Source of the DNA: JAWXCE01 sp034440495
GTDB lineage: Bacteria > Pseudomonadota > Alphaproteobacteria > Rhizobiales > Rhodomicrobiaceae
Assembly: GCA_034440495.1 (NCBI GenBank)
Contig: JAWXCE010000032.1
Coordinates: 1-64,000 of the forward strand
DNA: 64,000 bases
Direction of reading: 5' to 3'
Shown here: piece after piece, positions 16,799 to 24,869 of the stretch
How the letters are laid out: each line of letters begins with the position of its first letter
How positions within the stretch are numbered: position 1 is the first letter of the stretch
The notes under the pieces: model-generated
Database searches by the model: none
What the model saw: only the letters and a program-made list of their open reading frames with translations
Told to the model about the DNA's origin: nothing
Translations under genes and position numbers: made by a program

Positions 16799-17413
16799 CT
16801 ATGGAATGTCCTTTAATGGTGTCCAGCTTGCAGGGGCCGACGGAAACGCGCAATAATCCGCTGCTTGTTGCGTGCGGGCGCCAAAACCGGATGCAATCAT
16901 GTTCTTTATGACCCGGCATATGTAAACCTTATGCGCGGCATGATTGGCCGGGCCGGCGTGATAGCGGGCGACAGCCATCGTCCAGCCGCCCTCACGCTGA
17001 TGCAGCAGCCGCAGGAAACGCGCGGCGTAATTCACATTGCGGGCCGGATCGAACATAGCCGCAAGCGACGGAAAATGCTCCCCGTGGAAGTGATGATTGA
17101 CCTGCATACAGCCCACATCGATCAGCTTCGCCCCCATTTGGTGCGCCTCGGCAAACTGGGCTTGCGCCTGCTCAAGCGTAGCGCTGTGGACTGTGCGTCC
17201 CTCAACATTCATGGCGAACGGCTGGAGCGAACCTTGCCGGCCGGATTCCGTCAGGCCAACCGCATACAGTACTGCCAGCGGCACGTTATGGCGTTTGCTG
17301 GCGCGCACCATTTCCGCCTCACATGGCCTCGCAGAAGCAGCCCAGACCAATTGCGGGCTAAAGATAAACGCCGCCGCGAGTATCAGTCTTTTCAGTATCC
17401 CTATCATTGACAT
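16799..17413 (-). CDS. Secreted lytic transglycosylase of the flagellar cluster
   Basis: A soluble lytic murein transglycosylase-like protein (SLT/lysozyme fold), probably opening peptidoglycan for rod assembly. From the ATG at 17413 it has 204 residues and a clear signal peptide ending LVWAAS. The catalytic Glu is in AVGLTESGRQG, followed by VGCMQVNHHFH and VARYHAGPANH, the usual GLMQ-type and YN/YH-type motifs. The frame runs upstream to 17542, but that extension would precede the signal peptide and lies inside fliK; CAAGGGTTCGCTG precedes the chosen ATG. The gene overlaps the end of fliK by 56 bp, so the two are probably co-expressed. Confidence 0.86.
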   Translation of the reverse strand: MSMIGILKRLILAAAFIFSPQLVWAASARPCEAEMVRASKRHNVPLAVLYAVGLTESGRQGSLQPFAMNVEGRTVHSATLEQAQAQFAEAHQMGAKLIDVGCMQVNHHFHGEHFPSLAAMFDPARNVNYAARFLRLLHQREGGWTMAVARYHAGPANHAAHKVYICRVIKNMIASGFGARTQQAADYCAFPSAPASWTPLKDIP

Positions 17414-18704
17414 CAGCGAACCCTTGTTGCGGCGCGCGGCCCTCCCGGCCGGGTTGCGGTTTTTGTCCCGGCTCGCGCCCGCCACTATCATTTTTATCGA
17501 ACGAGCTTTGCGCGGGGCTTTCGCCGCCCAGTTGCTGGGCACCGCTCGCGTCGGACTTTGCAGCTAGAATTGTGAGCGCCTCGACCGTGTAACCGGCTAT
17601 TGAAAGTTTTTCTGTAAGCGCCTGAGTTTCAACGCGCAGCGCGCGGGCTGCAATCTCATGCTCCGCTTCGATTCCGACGCTCAAAGCTTGATCTTTCAAA
17701 GACAACGTGATGGTCACGGCGCCCAAACCGGCGGGCTGCAACGCGATTCGTAAAGTTTTCAGCGCTGGTTTTGATGCAGCTTGCGCGGGATCCGGGCTTG
17801 GAATTGACGCCGTTCGCGCGGCTGGCAGCTCGTCGAGTATCGGCGATGTAATCTGTACGCCCGGCGACGGATAGGCGGCTGCTGCAAAGCCCTCCAGCCG
17901 TGCTTCCTGTTGGACGGCCTCTGGCGCGATCGACGCGATAGCTGACTGAGCAGGCTTCTCGCGCGCTGCATTTTTCTCTGCGCGAGTGATGAAAACCTCT
18001 GCTTCTACCGAGACATTCTCCATAGCTGTTCGCTGCACATCGGCGCGAGCCGACGCGATTTCGTTCGATGGCGGCTCCGTTTTGCCATGGGCAGTCGAAC
18101 GCTTCGGCGCTCCGGTTTCGGCCGTTAGCGCCAGCGGCCAACGACCAGCCAGGTTTTGCAGCCAACTTTTGTCCGGCGTCACCGGCGCGAAATGCGTTTG
18201 CTCATCCATGACGCTGATAGGTGGGAGCGGCGCGGCATTCGCCTTAAACATGGAACTTTGCTTTTGAATGGCCTTCATCGACGCCACGACATCGACATCC
18301 ATCATATTGGCTTCGGGAAAGGCGTCGGGGAGGTGCGACTTGGCTTGCGATTGTGGCCCGACCATCAAGACTTCTGAAATGATTGTTTCAAGCGTGCCCA
18401 CGCTCGATATTAGATTTGGGTGCGCATCAAACCACGCCTTATCGTTTGGGGCGAAGAAGGCCGAGGGCGGAAGCGTTTGATCCCAGAGCGCTTGGGGCTG
18501 AGTGAGAGTTTCGGCCACCGTTTCCGTGGGAGGTGCGGAGACCGCGATAATATCCGTCATTGTGTCCAACTGCGAAAGCGTATCTCTAAAGCCCCCGGGT
18601 ATAGGCGCTTTTTCGATATCATCGGGGCTAAAGCCAAGCTTATTGCCTGAGCTTTTTTCTGTTTTCGGCGTGGCTTTGCCGACGACGAGCGCTGTAGTGG
18701 TCAT
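17358..18704 (-). CDS. fliK: Flagellar hook-length control protein FliK (MotD-like)
   Basis: FliK measures hook length and, with FlhB, switches export specificity. The 448 residues have a long low-complexity, Ala/Pro/Glu-rich N-terminal part and a compact C-terminal Flg_hook domain around residues 330-400 with LRIALQPAGLGAVTITLSLK and the following helical repeat. The tail after it is disordered (GGREPGQKPQ). Position directly after motB-motC matches the rhizobial gene once called motD and later recognised as fliK. The start overlaps the motC stop by 4 bp. Confidence 0.88.
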   Translation of the reverse strand: MTTTALVVGKATPKTEKSSGNKLGFSPDDIEKAPIPGGFRDTLSQLDTMTDIIAVSAPPTETVAETLTQPQALWDQTLPPSAFFAPNDKAWFDAHPNLISSVGTLETIISEVLMVGPQSQAKSHLPDAFPEANMMDVDVVASMKAIQKQSSMFKANAAPLPPISVMDEQTHFAPVTPDKSWLQNLAGRWPLALTAETGAPKRSTAHGKTEPPSNEIASARADVQRTAMENVSVEAEVFITRAEKNAAREKPAQSAIASIAPEAVQQEARLEGFAAAAYPSPGVQITSPILDELPAARTASIPSPDPAQAASKPALKTLRIALQPAGLGAVTITLSLKDQALSVGIEAEHEIAARALRVETQALTEKLSIAGYTVEALTILAAKSDASGAQQLGGESPAQSSFDKNDSGGREPGQKPQPGREGRAPQQGFADVNDRDTEKTDTRGGVYL

Positions 18705-19867
18705 TTCACCTCTCCGATTAGCATGACCGCTCGGGCTAATGCACCTTCCGCGCGCTCCACTGCGCGTGTTTTCGGTATAGCGGCCTCGCTCGGCTCTAAG
18801 GCGAGCACAGCAGATTTCTCGGAAGGCTTGCGGATTGCGTCGGCAAGTGAGAGCGCAGCTTGCTGCAAATCTGCATCCGTCGCGTTAAAGCTTTCGGCTG
18901 ACATGCCGTTAAGTAAATCGCGGCCCCGCTCCCAGTCTTTCCCGGCCCCGGCGACCAGCGCCAGCGCTTCGTAAAGTCTGGCTCTTTTTGCGATGCTCGA
19001 TGGTGCGCCATCGCCGTTTGCTCTCGCGGACGCTTTTAGCGCAAGCTTTACTTTCCCGCGTAAAATTGCTGCTTGCGCAATCGCGATGTAAAACTGGGCG
19101 CGGCGCGCAGGCGGCAGCGTTTCAACAGCCATGCTTATGTCAGCAAAGTGCGATGCGTCAGAGTCACTCCCCTGCAGCGCCGTTTGTAGCGCGAATTGCT
19201 GCAGAAAGCTTTCGCCGTAGCCTGAATAGGGAAACCGGCGCAGATACCTCGAACTAAGCGTTAACCCTCTGCGGAAATTGCCGTTCTGCAGCGTCAAAAT
19301 CGAGTTGCGGCGAAGCGCGGCCTCCTCCACCAGCGTCCCGGGCGATAGCAACTCGGCATCGTCGAACTTCGACATTGCTTTGGGCGCATCGCCGCCAGCG
19401 TACAGAATACCCTGGATCAAGGCGACATGGCCAGCAATGCTCGGGTCAAGCATGCGGGCGTCCACGTAGTCGAGAAACTGTTGCGCCTCCTTATTCCGTC
19501 CCTCGCCAAACGCCAGAACGCCCCGCGATAGTTCGGTGGTAAAGGCTGGGGACAAATTGATTGCGATCAGTTCCCGGAGTGGCCGGGGATCACCGCCGCT
19601 TAAAACAAAGCTGAACACCGCCCGCGTGTTTCTTGGGTCTGCCCAGATATCAGGCTGCGCTTCGGCGATGGCTTTCAAAATCGCCGCAAGCATCGCCCGT
19701 TGCGCTGCGTGCGCATTTTTGACGCCGAGGGCAATCTGGTTTTGCATGGATTGAAGGGTGCGCACGAGTTCGTAAGGCTGGGGTGGCGGCTGTGGCTCGC
19801 ATCGTACCGCCGTTACCAACCATGGTAGCCAGAGCAGCAATGCGGAGATCAGCGATAAGCGCCTCAT
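18701..19867 (-). CDS. motC: Motility protein MotC
   Basis: MotC is a periplasmic protein described in rhizobia that is required for motility and works with MotB. The 388 residues start with a signal peptide (LISALLLWLPWLVTAVRC), then a helical-repeat body with RNTRAVFSFVLSGGDPRPL, YLRRFPYSGYGESF and LPPARRAQFYIAIAQAAI. The ATG overlaps the motB stop by 4 bp and its stop overlaps fliK by 4 bp. Family and gene order agree. Confidence 0.92.
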   Translation of the reverse strand: MRRLSLISALLLWLPWLVTAVRCEPQPPPQPYELVRTLQSMQNQIALGVKNAHAAQRAMLAAILKAIAEAQPDIWADPRNTRAVFSFVLSGGDPRPLRELIAINLSPAFTTELSRGVLAFGEGRNKEAQQFLDYVDARMLDPSIAGHVALIQGILYAGGDAPKAMSKFDDAELLSPGTLVEEAALRRNSILTLQNGNFRRGLTLSSRYLRRFPYSGYGESFLQQFALQTALQGSDSDASHFADISMAVETLPPARRAQFYIAIAQAAILRGKVKLALKASARANGDGAPSSIAKRARLYEALALVAGAGKDWERGRDLLNGMSAESFNATDADLQQAALSLADAIRKPSEKSAVLALEPSEAAIPKTRAVERAEGALARAVMLIGEVK

Positions 19868-21000
19868 TGAGCGGTCGTCCGCATTAGAATTTCGATACGC
19901 CGGTTCGCGGCTGCATCCGGCTTTTGAGGCAGTTTTAGGCCGGTGGCGCCATAACCTTCGATGCGCTCAAACCGAGATTCGCCGACGCCGCCACGAATGA
20001 GCATGTAATGCGCCATGTGCGCGCGGGCGCTGGAGAGCCGCCAGTTGTCGTAGAGCTTCGAGCGGTAGGGCCTGCCATCCGTATGTCCCCGCACCAACAG
20101 CTTTCCCGATTGTTGGGCGAGCAGGCGGGCAATTTTGTCCATAGCGGCGATCAGTCCGGGCCGAGGTTCCGCGGAGCCGATGGCGAACATCTCGAAATCG
20201 AATTGGTCGGTGAGACTGATGAGCACCCCCTCCGCCGTTTCAGTTACCTGCACATCGGGGATGGTGTTGGCCTGCACGCCTGTTAGTGCCTTGTTAAGCT
20301 GGGCGCGCAATAGAGCGGCTTGGCTCTCACCGCTTTTCCCATCCCCCGCGACTGGTTTGGCCTTGTCATTCTCATTAATGATTCCGCCGGGGTTAGACTT
20401 GGATGTTGCTGTCGTCGGCTCGGGTGAGGTTTCAGACGATACCTGTTTCATATCTTCTGAGGGCGGCGCGTCGGCTTTTGGTGCGGTTTTCAACGCCGCG
20501 CGAGGGATCAGGTCTGCGTCATCCAGCGGCGCTGTAACAAAATCCGGATCGAAAGCGTCCCTTAGGGCCTCACCGCCTTTTTTATTAGCGGGAGCCGCAC
20601 CGCCAGCGGTTCTATGCTCGGCGGCAAGTTTGGCCAAAATGCCGTATGGATCTTCAAACAAGGCCTGCTCGGAATGTTTCGGACCATCTGCTGCTGCTTT
20701 GCCGCCCTCGCCCTTTTTTGGAGTTTTCTCGCTTTTCTTGTCTCCGGATGGCTCTTCGGCAATAACCTCATGCACGCCTTTCGGACCGGGAATGTTATTG
20801 GTCAGTTTGATAGGATTAAAGTAAGTGGCGATTTGGCCAATGGTTTTCGTATCCGCCGTGTTGATCAGCCACATCACCAGAAAAAAGGCCATCATCGCGG
20901 TCATGAAGTCGGCATAGGCGATCTTCCAGATACCGCCATGCGGGGGATGATCGTCCTCATGTCCGCGCCTTCGGACGACAATAACATCCGGCGCTCTCAT
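19864..21000 (-). CDS. motB: Flagellar motor stator protein MotB
   Basis: MotB anchors the stator to peptidoglycan and supplies the proton-binding Asp. From the ATG at 21000 the protein is 378 residues. The plug/membrane region reads WKIAYADFMTAMMAFFLVMWL, with the essential Asp in YADFMTAM. A long Pro/Lys/Glu-rich linker follows, then an OmpA-like peptidoglycan-binding domain (LLVRGHTDGRPY and IEGYGATGLKLP). The frame can be extended to 21051, but GGGAGGAC immediately precedes the ATG at 21000. The long linker is typical of alphaproteobacterial MotB. Confidence 0.95.
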   Translation of the reverse strand: MRAPDVIVVRRRGHEDDHPPHGGIWKIAYADFMTAMMAFFLVMWLINTADTKTIGQIATYFNPIKLTNNIPGPKGVHEVIAEEPSGDKKSEKTPKKGEGGKAAADGPKHSEQALFEDPYGILAKLAAEHRTAGGAAPANKKGGEALRDAFDPDFVTAPLDDADLIPRAALKTAPKADAPPSEDMKQVSSETSPEPTTATSKSNPGGIINENDKAKPVAGDGKSGESQAALLRAQLNKALTGVQANTIPDVQVTETAEGVLISLTDQFDFEMFAIGSAEPRPGLIAAMDKIARLLAQQSGKLLVRGHTDGRPYRSKLYDNWRLSSARAHMAHYMLIRGGVGESRFERIEGYGATGLKLPQKPDAAANRRIEILMRTTAQ

Positions 21001-21017
21001 GTCCTCCCTGCCCAAGC

Positions 21018-21653
21018 TCAAGCTACGGCCTCCCTGATTTTCTCGATCCAACGCCCGATACAGGTTTCAATAATGCTGTCATCCATTTTCACTTCAAGGT
21101 CGCATGTATCTGCGGGGGTGAATGTTACGCGCGCTTTATCATCCTGAAACTTATCCTGCATCGCACGCAGCAGGTCGGGCGGGCCCTTGATCTGAATATC
21201 TGTGCCGCCGTTCATCAAAGCGGCTTCCAATGAGGCCACAAATTCGGCCGCCGCCCTGTTTTCAAGTGTTTCTGTCATGAACGGGGCAATAACGCGCGCC
21301 GCCGTGTCGCCAACGCTGGCGTGAACGGAACGAAGGCCGTTATGTAATTTTTCTGCGAGCCTTTCGCCTTCATCGGCTGCCCAGCGCTTGCGCTCTTGTA
21401 TGAGACGGTTTTGGAAATCCACAATCTGCCGCGCCAGCAGCAGTTCGTATTCTATTCTGGTTTGAGCCACGCCGTCCGCATAGCCTTGGGCGGAGGCGTC
21501 GATGGATTTTGCCGAGCGTGCGCCGAGAGAGAAAAATTCGGGCAAGCGTTTCGCGTTATTTGGCGGGGAAATCAACTCATTGCTGGCGCTTTTCGCGTCG
21601 AGGTCGATCAGGTGAGCTTTGATCCGAAATGGCGTCATCGGCTGCGCATCCAT
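21018..21653 (-). CDS. FliH-like flagellar export protein
   Basis: A soluble protein of 211 residues between fliF and motB. Its middle (YADGVAQTRIEYELLLARQI and following helices) and C-terminal part resemble the FliH/FlbE regulators of the export ATPase, which hold FliI at the C-ring. Similarity is by pattern and position only; FliH proteins diverge strongly. The start overlaps the fliF stop by 19 bp and its stop is 17 bp from motB. No other fliH candidate exists in the window. Confidence 0.7.
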   Translation of the reverse strand: MDAQPMTPFRIKAHLIDLDAKSASNELISPPNNAKRLPEFFSLGARSAKSIDASAQGYADGVAQTRIEYELLLARQIVDFQNRLIQERKRWAADEGERLAEKLHNGLRSVHASVGDTAARVIAPFMTETLENRAAAEFVASLEAALMNGGTDIQIKGPPDLLRAMQDKFQDDKARVTFTPADTCDLEVKMDDSIIETCIGRWIEKIREAVA

Positions 21654-23239
21654 TGTTTGAGAACGGCGGCGGCTTGCTCGTCATTCGCCTCGACAACCTG
21701 TTCGAGCTGCTTTTGCGGGCCGCGGCTCGCCAGGTTTATTTGCGGCACGTTTGCGATTGGCGCTGTTTCCACGCCGGTCGCAGGACTAGCCAGAGCCTTG
21801 GAGACGTCGGCGGCTGGCGCAGCTAGAGCGGGGGCGGCAGGGCGCGCAACCAGTATCTGCATCGCCGGACGCATGCCGAACCAGACCAGAATAAAAGTGG
21901 CGCCAAGCAGTGCGGCGGCGTTAACCACGCTGCCCAGATGCGCCATCATTTCACTGGCGACGCCCGGCCCTGCAATCGGATCAAGCCTCCCATCATCCAT
22001 AAAATCTACCGCTGCGACCGTCACCTGGTCGCCGCGCTTGGCGTCCACGCCAGCAGCGGAGGCGGCGAGCCGCTCCACTTCCTTCAACTGCGCGTCTATG
22101 GCCTGTGGAGTGGCGTCCTTGCCAGCCACGGCGGCAACGCGCTTGCGATTGACGACGACAGCGACGCCGAGATGCTCAATCCGATAGCCGTCGCTGACGG
22201 TTGAGATGATTTTGGAGTTCACCTCATAGTTCGTCAGGTCTTCCTTGCGCTCACTCTGCTTGGTGGATTGTTCGCCCTGTTTACTCGCCGTCTGCTCAGC
22301 AGGGAGGTTGGCTTCCACGCTTGCCGTCCAGTTACGGCCGTTGTTTTGCGAACTGCCGGTTTCCTTTACGCTACGCACCGAGCGCTCAACCCGCGACTCG
22401 GGGTCGTAAGCCGTTTCATTGATCTGGCGCTTGTCGGTGTTGAGCCGCGCGGCGACGCTGATTTCGAAATTTCCCATGCCGAGATAAGGCGTAAGCGTGC
22501 GGCGGATATTTGCCTCCAACTCGTTCGCGACGGTTCGCTCCATGCCAAGCATGGCGCTCGGGCCACCGGTGAACGGATTGGCGGGCGAACCCAGCACGAC
22601 GCCATCCGTGCTAAGAACCGTCACCTGCTCGCTGGTCATGCTGGGAATGGCCGCCGCGACCAGATGCCGGATGGCTTGCGCGGAGGGGAAGTCGCCTGGC
22701 GTCTCCGTGCGCACCACGACGGATGCGGAAGGCAGCTGGCGGTTGCGCCGGAACGACCCGGCATCGGGCAGCACGATATGGACCCGCGCGGCCTTGACAC
22801 CTTTCATACCCTGGATGGTGCGCGCGATTTCGCCCTCCAGCGCCCGCACGCGCGTCACGTCCTGCATGAATGAGGTAAGGCCCATAGAGCCAAGCTTATC
22901 GAACAGCTCGTAGCCGGAGTTGGCGCTACCCGGCAGCCCTTTTTCGGCAAGCAGCATACGGGCTTTCGCTGATTGCCCCCTGCGCACGCTGATGGATGTG
23001 CTGTCAGAGCTAACGTCGAAACCAATGCCCGCTTCATTCAGCGCCGCGCTCATTCGGCCAATATCCTGCATGGAAAGGCCGACATAAAGCGTCTCATCCG
23101 CCGGGCGGCTGAGATAGTGGCTCCCAAGACCGACGGCCGCAAAAATAAAAACCCCCATTGCACTAAGAATGGCGAGCCGCTTGGCGCCGAGTTCGCCAAG
23201 GCTTTTCAGAAGTCGTTCAATCTGCTCCGAACCTGTCAT
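21635..23239 (-). CDS. fliF: Flagellar MS-ring protein FliF
   Basis: FliF forms the MS ring that nucleates the basal body. The protein is 534 residues from the ATG at 23239. The open frame begins with TTG at 23269, but the added residues (MGNNGGRFTG) look unlike FliF. There is a first membrane segment (LAILSAMGVFIFAAVGLGS), the ring-building domains with GLPGSANSGYELFDK and VRTETPGDFPSAQAIRHLV, a second membrane segment (VVNAAALLGATFILVWFGM) and a C-terminal FliG-binding tail with AAAVLKQWM. It leads the set fliF, fliH-like, motB, motC, fliK. Confidence 0.96.
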   Translation of the reverse strand: MTGSEQIERLLKSLGELGAKRLAILSAMGVFIFAAVGLGSHYLSRPADETLYVGLSMQDIGRMSAALNEAGIGFDVSSDSTSISVRRGQSAKARMLLAEKGLPGSANSGYELFDKLGSMGLTSFMQDVTRVRALEGEIARTIQGMKGVKAARVHIVLPDAGSFRRNRQLPSASVVVRTETPGDFPSAQAIRHLVAAAIPSMTSEQVTVLSTDGVVLGSPANPFTGGPSAMLGMERTVANELEANIRRTLTPYLGMGNFEISVAARLNTDKRQINETAYDPESRVERSVRSVKETGSSQNNGRNWTASVEANLPAEQTASKQGEQSTKQSERKEDLTNYEVNSKIISTVSDGYRIEHLGVAVVVNRKRVAAVAGKDATPQAIDAQLKEVERLAASAAGVDAKRGDQVTVAAVDFMDDGRLDPIAGPGVASEMMAHLGSVVNAAALLGATFILVWFGMRPAMQILVARPAAPALAAPAADVSKALASPATGVETAPIANVPQINLASRGPQKQLEQVVEANDEQAAAVLKQWMRSR

Positions 23240-23321
23240 GCCCGTGAAGCGCCCGCCGTTATTTCCCAAACCGGACGATGGCGCGGAAAGCTTGCGCGAG
23301 AGTGATTAGAGCAGGGTAACT

Positions 23322-23355
23322 AAGAGCCGCGAAGCACGGGTGTGTCGCGGCTCTT
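23322..23355 (-). terminator. Hairpin terminator after flagellin
   Basis: A perfect 10-bp inverted repeat, AAGAGCCGCG at 23322-23331 and CGCGGCTCTT at 23346-23355, with a 14-base loop. It lies just downstream of the flagellin stop (23370) on the minus strand and is followed by TAGTTA rather than a long U run. It separates the highly expressed flagellin gene from fliF, whose start follows about 80 bp on. Confidence 0.65.
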
Positions 23356-23369
23356 GCGTCGCTTAACGA

Positions 23370-24716
23370 TTACCGGAACAAGCTTAGGATCGACTGGCTG
23401 GACTGGTTGGCGATGGAGAGCGCCTGCACGCCGAGCTGCTGCTGCACCTGGAGCGCCTGGAGACGGGTCGATTCCTCGTTCATGTCCGCGTCTACCAGCG
23501 CGCCAATGCCCTTGTCGATGGAGTTTTTGAGGCTCACGACGAAAGACTGCTGGATCGAGACACGCGACCTGGCCGCACCCAGATCGGAGGCCGCCGTGGT
23601 GAGCGATGAAATGGCGGCTTCGGCCTGTTTCGTAAAGGCGTTCAGCGTCGCCAGATCGTCTACCGAATCGCTCAGCGAGGCGATATCTAGATTGAACACT
23701 GACTTGCCTGTTCCCCCAGAGGCCGAGCTGGTTGTGACGCCGTCAGCATCAGTATAAGTGCCAACGGTGCTTGCGTCGGCCGCGTCAAGCAAACCTCCGC
23801 CGGTCGAGTTGTTCAGCGTCACGTTGCTAATGGTGAACGTGCTATAGGTAAATTTTGCAGCCGCAGGGCCGCTGTTAATCACGTCCAGGTCGATTTTTGT
23901 AATCGTCACGACTTTTGTGTCGGCGTCATATTTCGCGGTGGCTCCAAGTTTATCGCCGGACGAGAGATCACGGTTGGCCGTCGCCGTGCCTGTGCCGAAT
24001 GCGACTGTGGTCGAGCTAAGGTCGGTGAAGTCGATGGCGAGGGTTCTGGTGTCGGCGTTGGCGACGTCTTCGCGGACAACGCTGGTCAGCGTCACGACTT
24101 GAGCCGCAACCGCACCTGTTGCGGTGTTGGCAACACCTGCGGCGTTGACAGCCGCGCCAAACTCTTCGATGGCGAAGGAGCCTTTGTCGAATAACTTGGT
24201 GCCGTTGGTGTTGACGTTGATGTTGCCAATCGATATTTCGCCCGAAGCGTCACGCGAGAAAGACGACACAATACTTTTTGTAGCGTTATACCCCGTTTCA
24301 GCAGAGTTGACCGAAAGCCAGTTCTGGCCATTGAACGAAGCCGAGTCGGAGATGCTCTTGAGCTGGTTTTGAAGCTGGCTAATTTCTAATTGCACCTTGT
24401 CGCGGTCGATGCCGGGCTGCGCTGCGGCGACAAGTTTGGTCTTGATCTGCGTAACCACATCGATAGCGCTTTTGAGGCCGTTTGAGGCGACGTCGATGGT
24501 AGAGGCACCCAGATTCAGCGCGTCAGTGACGGTTGAAAGCGACGAGCTGTCCGAACGCATTCCGGTGGCGATGGCCCAATATGCGGCGTTGTCAGAAGCG
24601 TCGCCCACGCGCAGGCCGGTCGAGATGCGGCTTTGCGTCATGTCTAGGCTTTTCATGGTGGAGGTTAGCGTCTGCAAAGCGACTTTAGCGGCGTTGTTTG
24701 TCAAAATGCTGGTCAT
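23370..24716 (-). CDS. Flagellin
   Basis: The flagellar filament subunit. The 448 residues have the two conserved coiled ends: the N-terminal D0/D1 region (LTSTMKSLDMTQSRISTGLR, ALNLGASTIDVA) and the C-terminal D1/D0 region (AARSRVSIQQSFVVSLKNSI and LQVQQQLGVQALSIANQ), ending in the usual Leu/Phe-rich helix. The middle is a Thr/Ala/Asp-rich variable domain. No signal peptide, as expected for type III export. AAGGGACATGATTT precedes the ATG. It is the only flagellin in the window and sits alone between fliP and fliF with its own terminator. Confidence 0.97.
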   Translation of the reverse strand: MTSILTNNAAKVALQTLTSTMKSLDMTQSRISTGLRVGDASDNAAYWAIATGMRSDSSSLSTVTDALNLGASTIDVASNGLKSAIDVVTQIKTKLVAAAQPGIDRDKVQLEISQLQNQLKSISDSASFNGQNWLSVNSAETGYNATKSIVSSFSRDASGEISIGNINVNTNGTKLFDKGSFAIEEFGAAVNAAGVANTATGAVAAQVVTLTSVVREDVANADTRTLAIDFTDLSSTTVAFGTGTATANRDLSSGDKLGATAKYDADTKVVTITKIDLDVINSGPAAAKFTYSTFTISNVTLNNSTGGGLLDAADASTVGTYTDADGVTTSSASGGTGKSVFNLDIASLSDSVDDLATLNAFTKQAEAAISSLTTAASDLGAARSRVSIQQSFVVSLKNSIDKGIGALVDADMNEESTRLQALQVQQQLGVQALSIANQSSQSILSLFR

Positions 24717-24748
24717 AAATCATGTCCCTTGAGGTTGGATAGTGGGGA

Positions 24749-24769
24749 CATACCGGGCCGTCCGGTATG
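24749..24769 (-). promoter_or_regulatory. Hairpin in the flagellin leader
   Basis: CATACCGG at 24749-24756 pairs with CCGGTATG at 24762-24769 (8 bp, 5-base loop). It lies about 33-53 bases upstream of the flagellin start, in what should be the mRNA leader. In Caulobacter flagellin mRNA stability is controlled through the leader by FlbT, so a structured leader is expected. It could instead be a terminator for fliP reading through from the right. No clear promoter consensus was found. Confidence 0.4.
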
Positions 24770-24869
24770 GCGGGGCGGCGTCATGCCTTCGGGTTTGTTG
24801 TGCCCGACCTGCCATGCGATACACGCTACGCGGGAAATCTTGACGCAACCTTACGCCGCAAGTGTTGAT

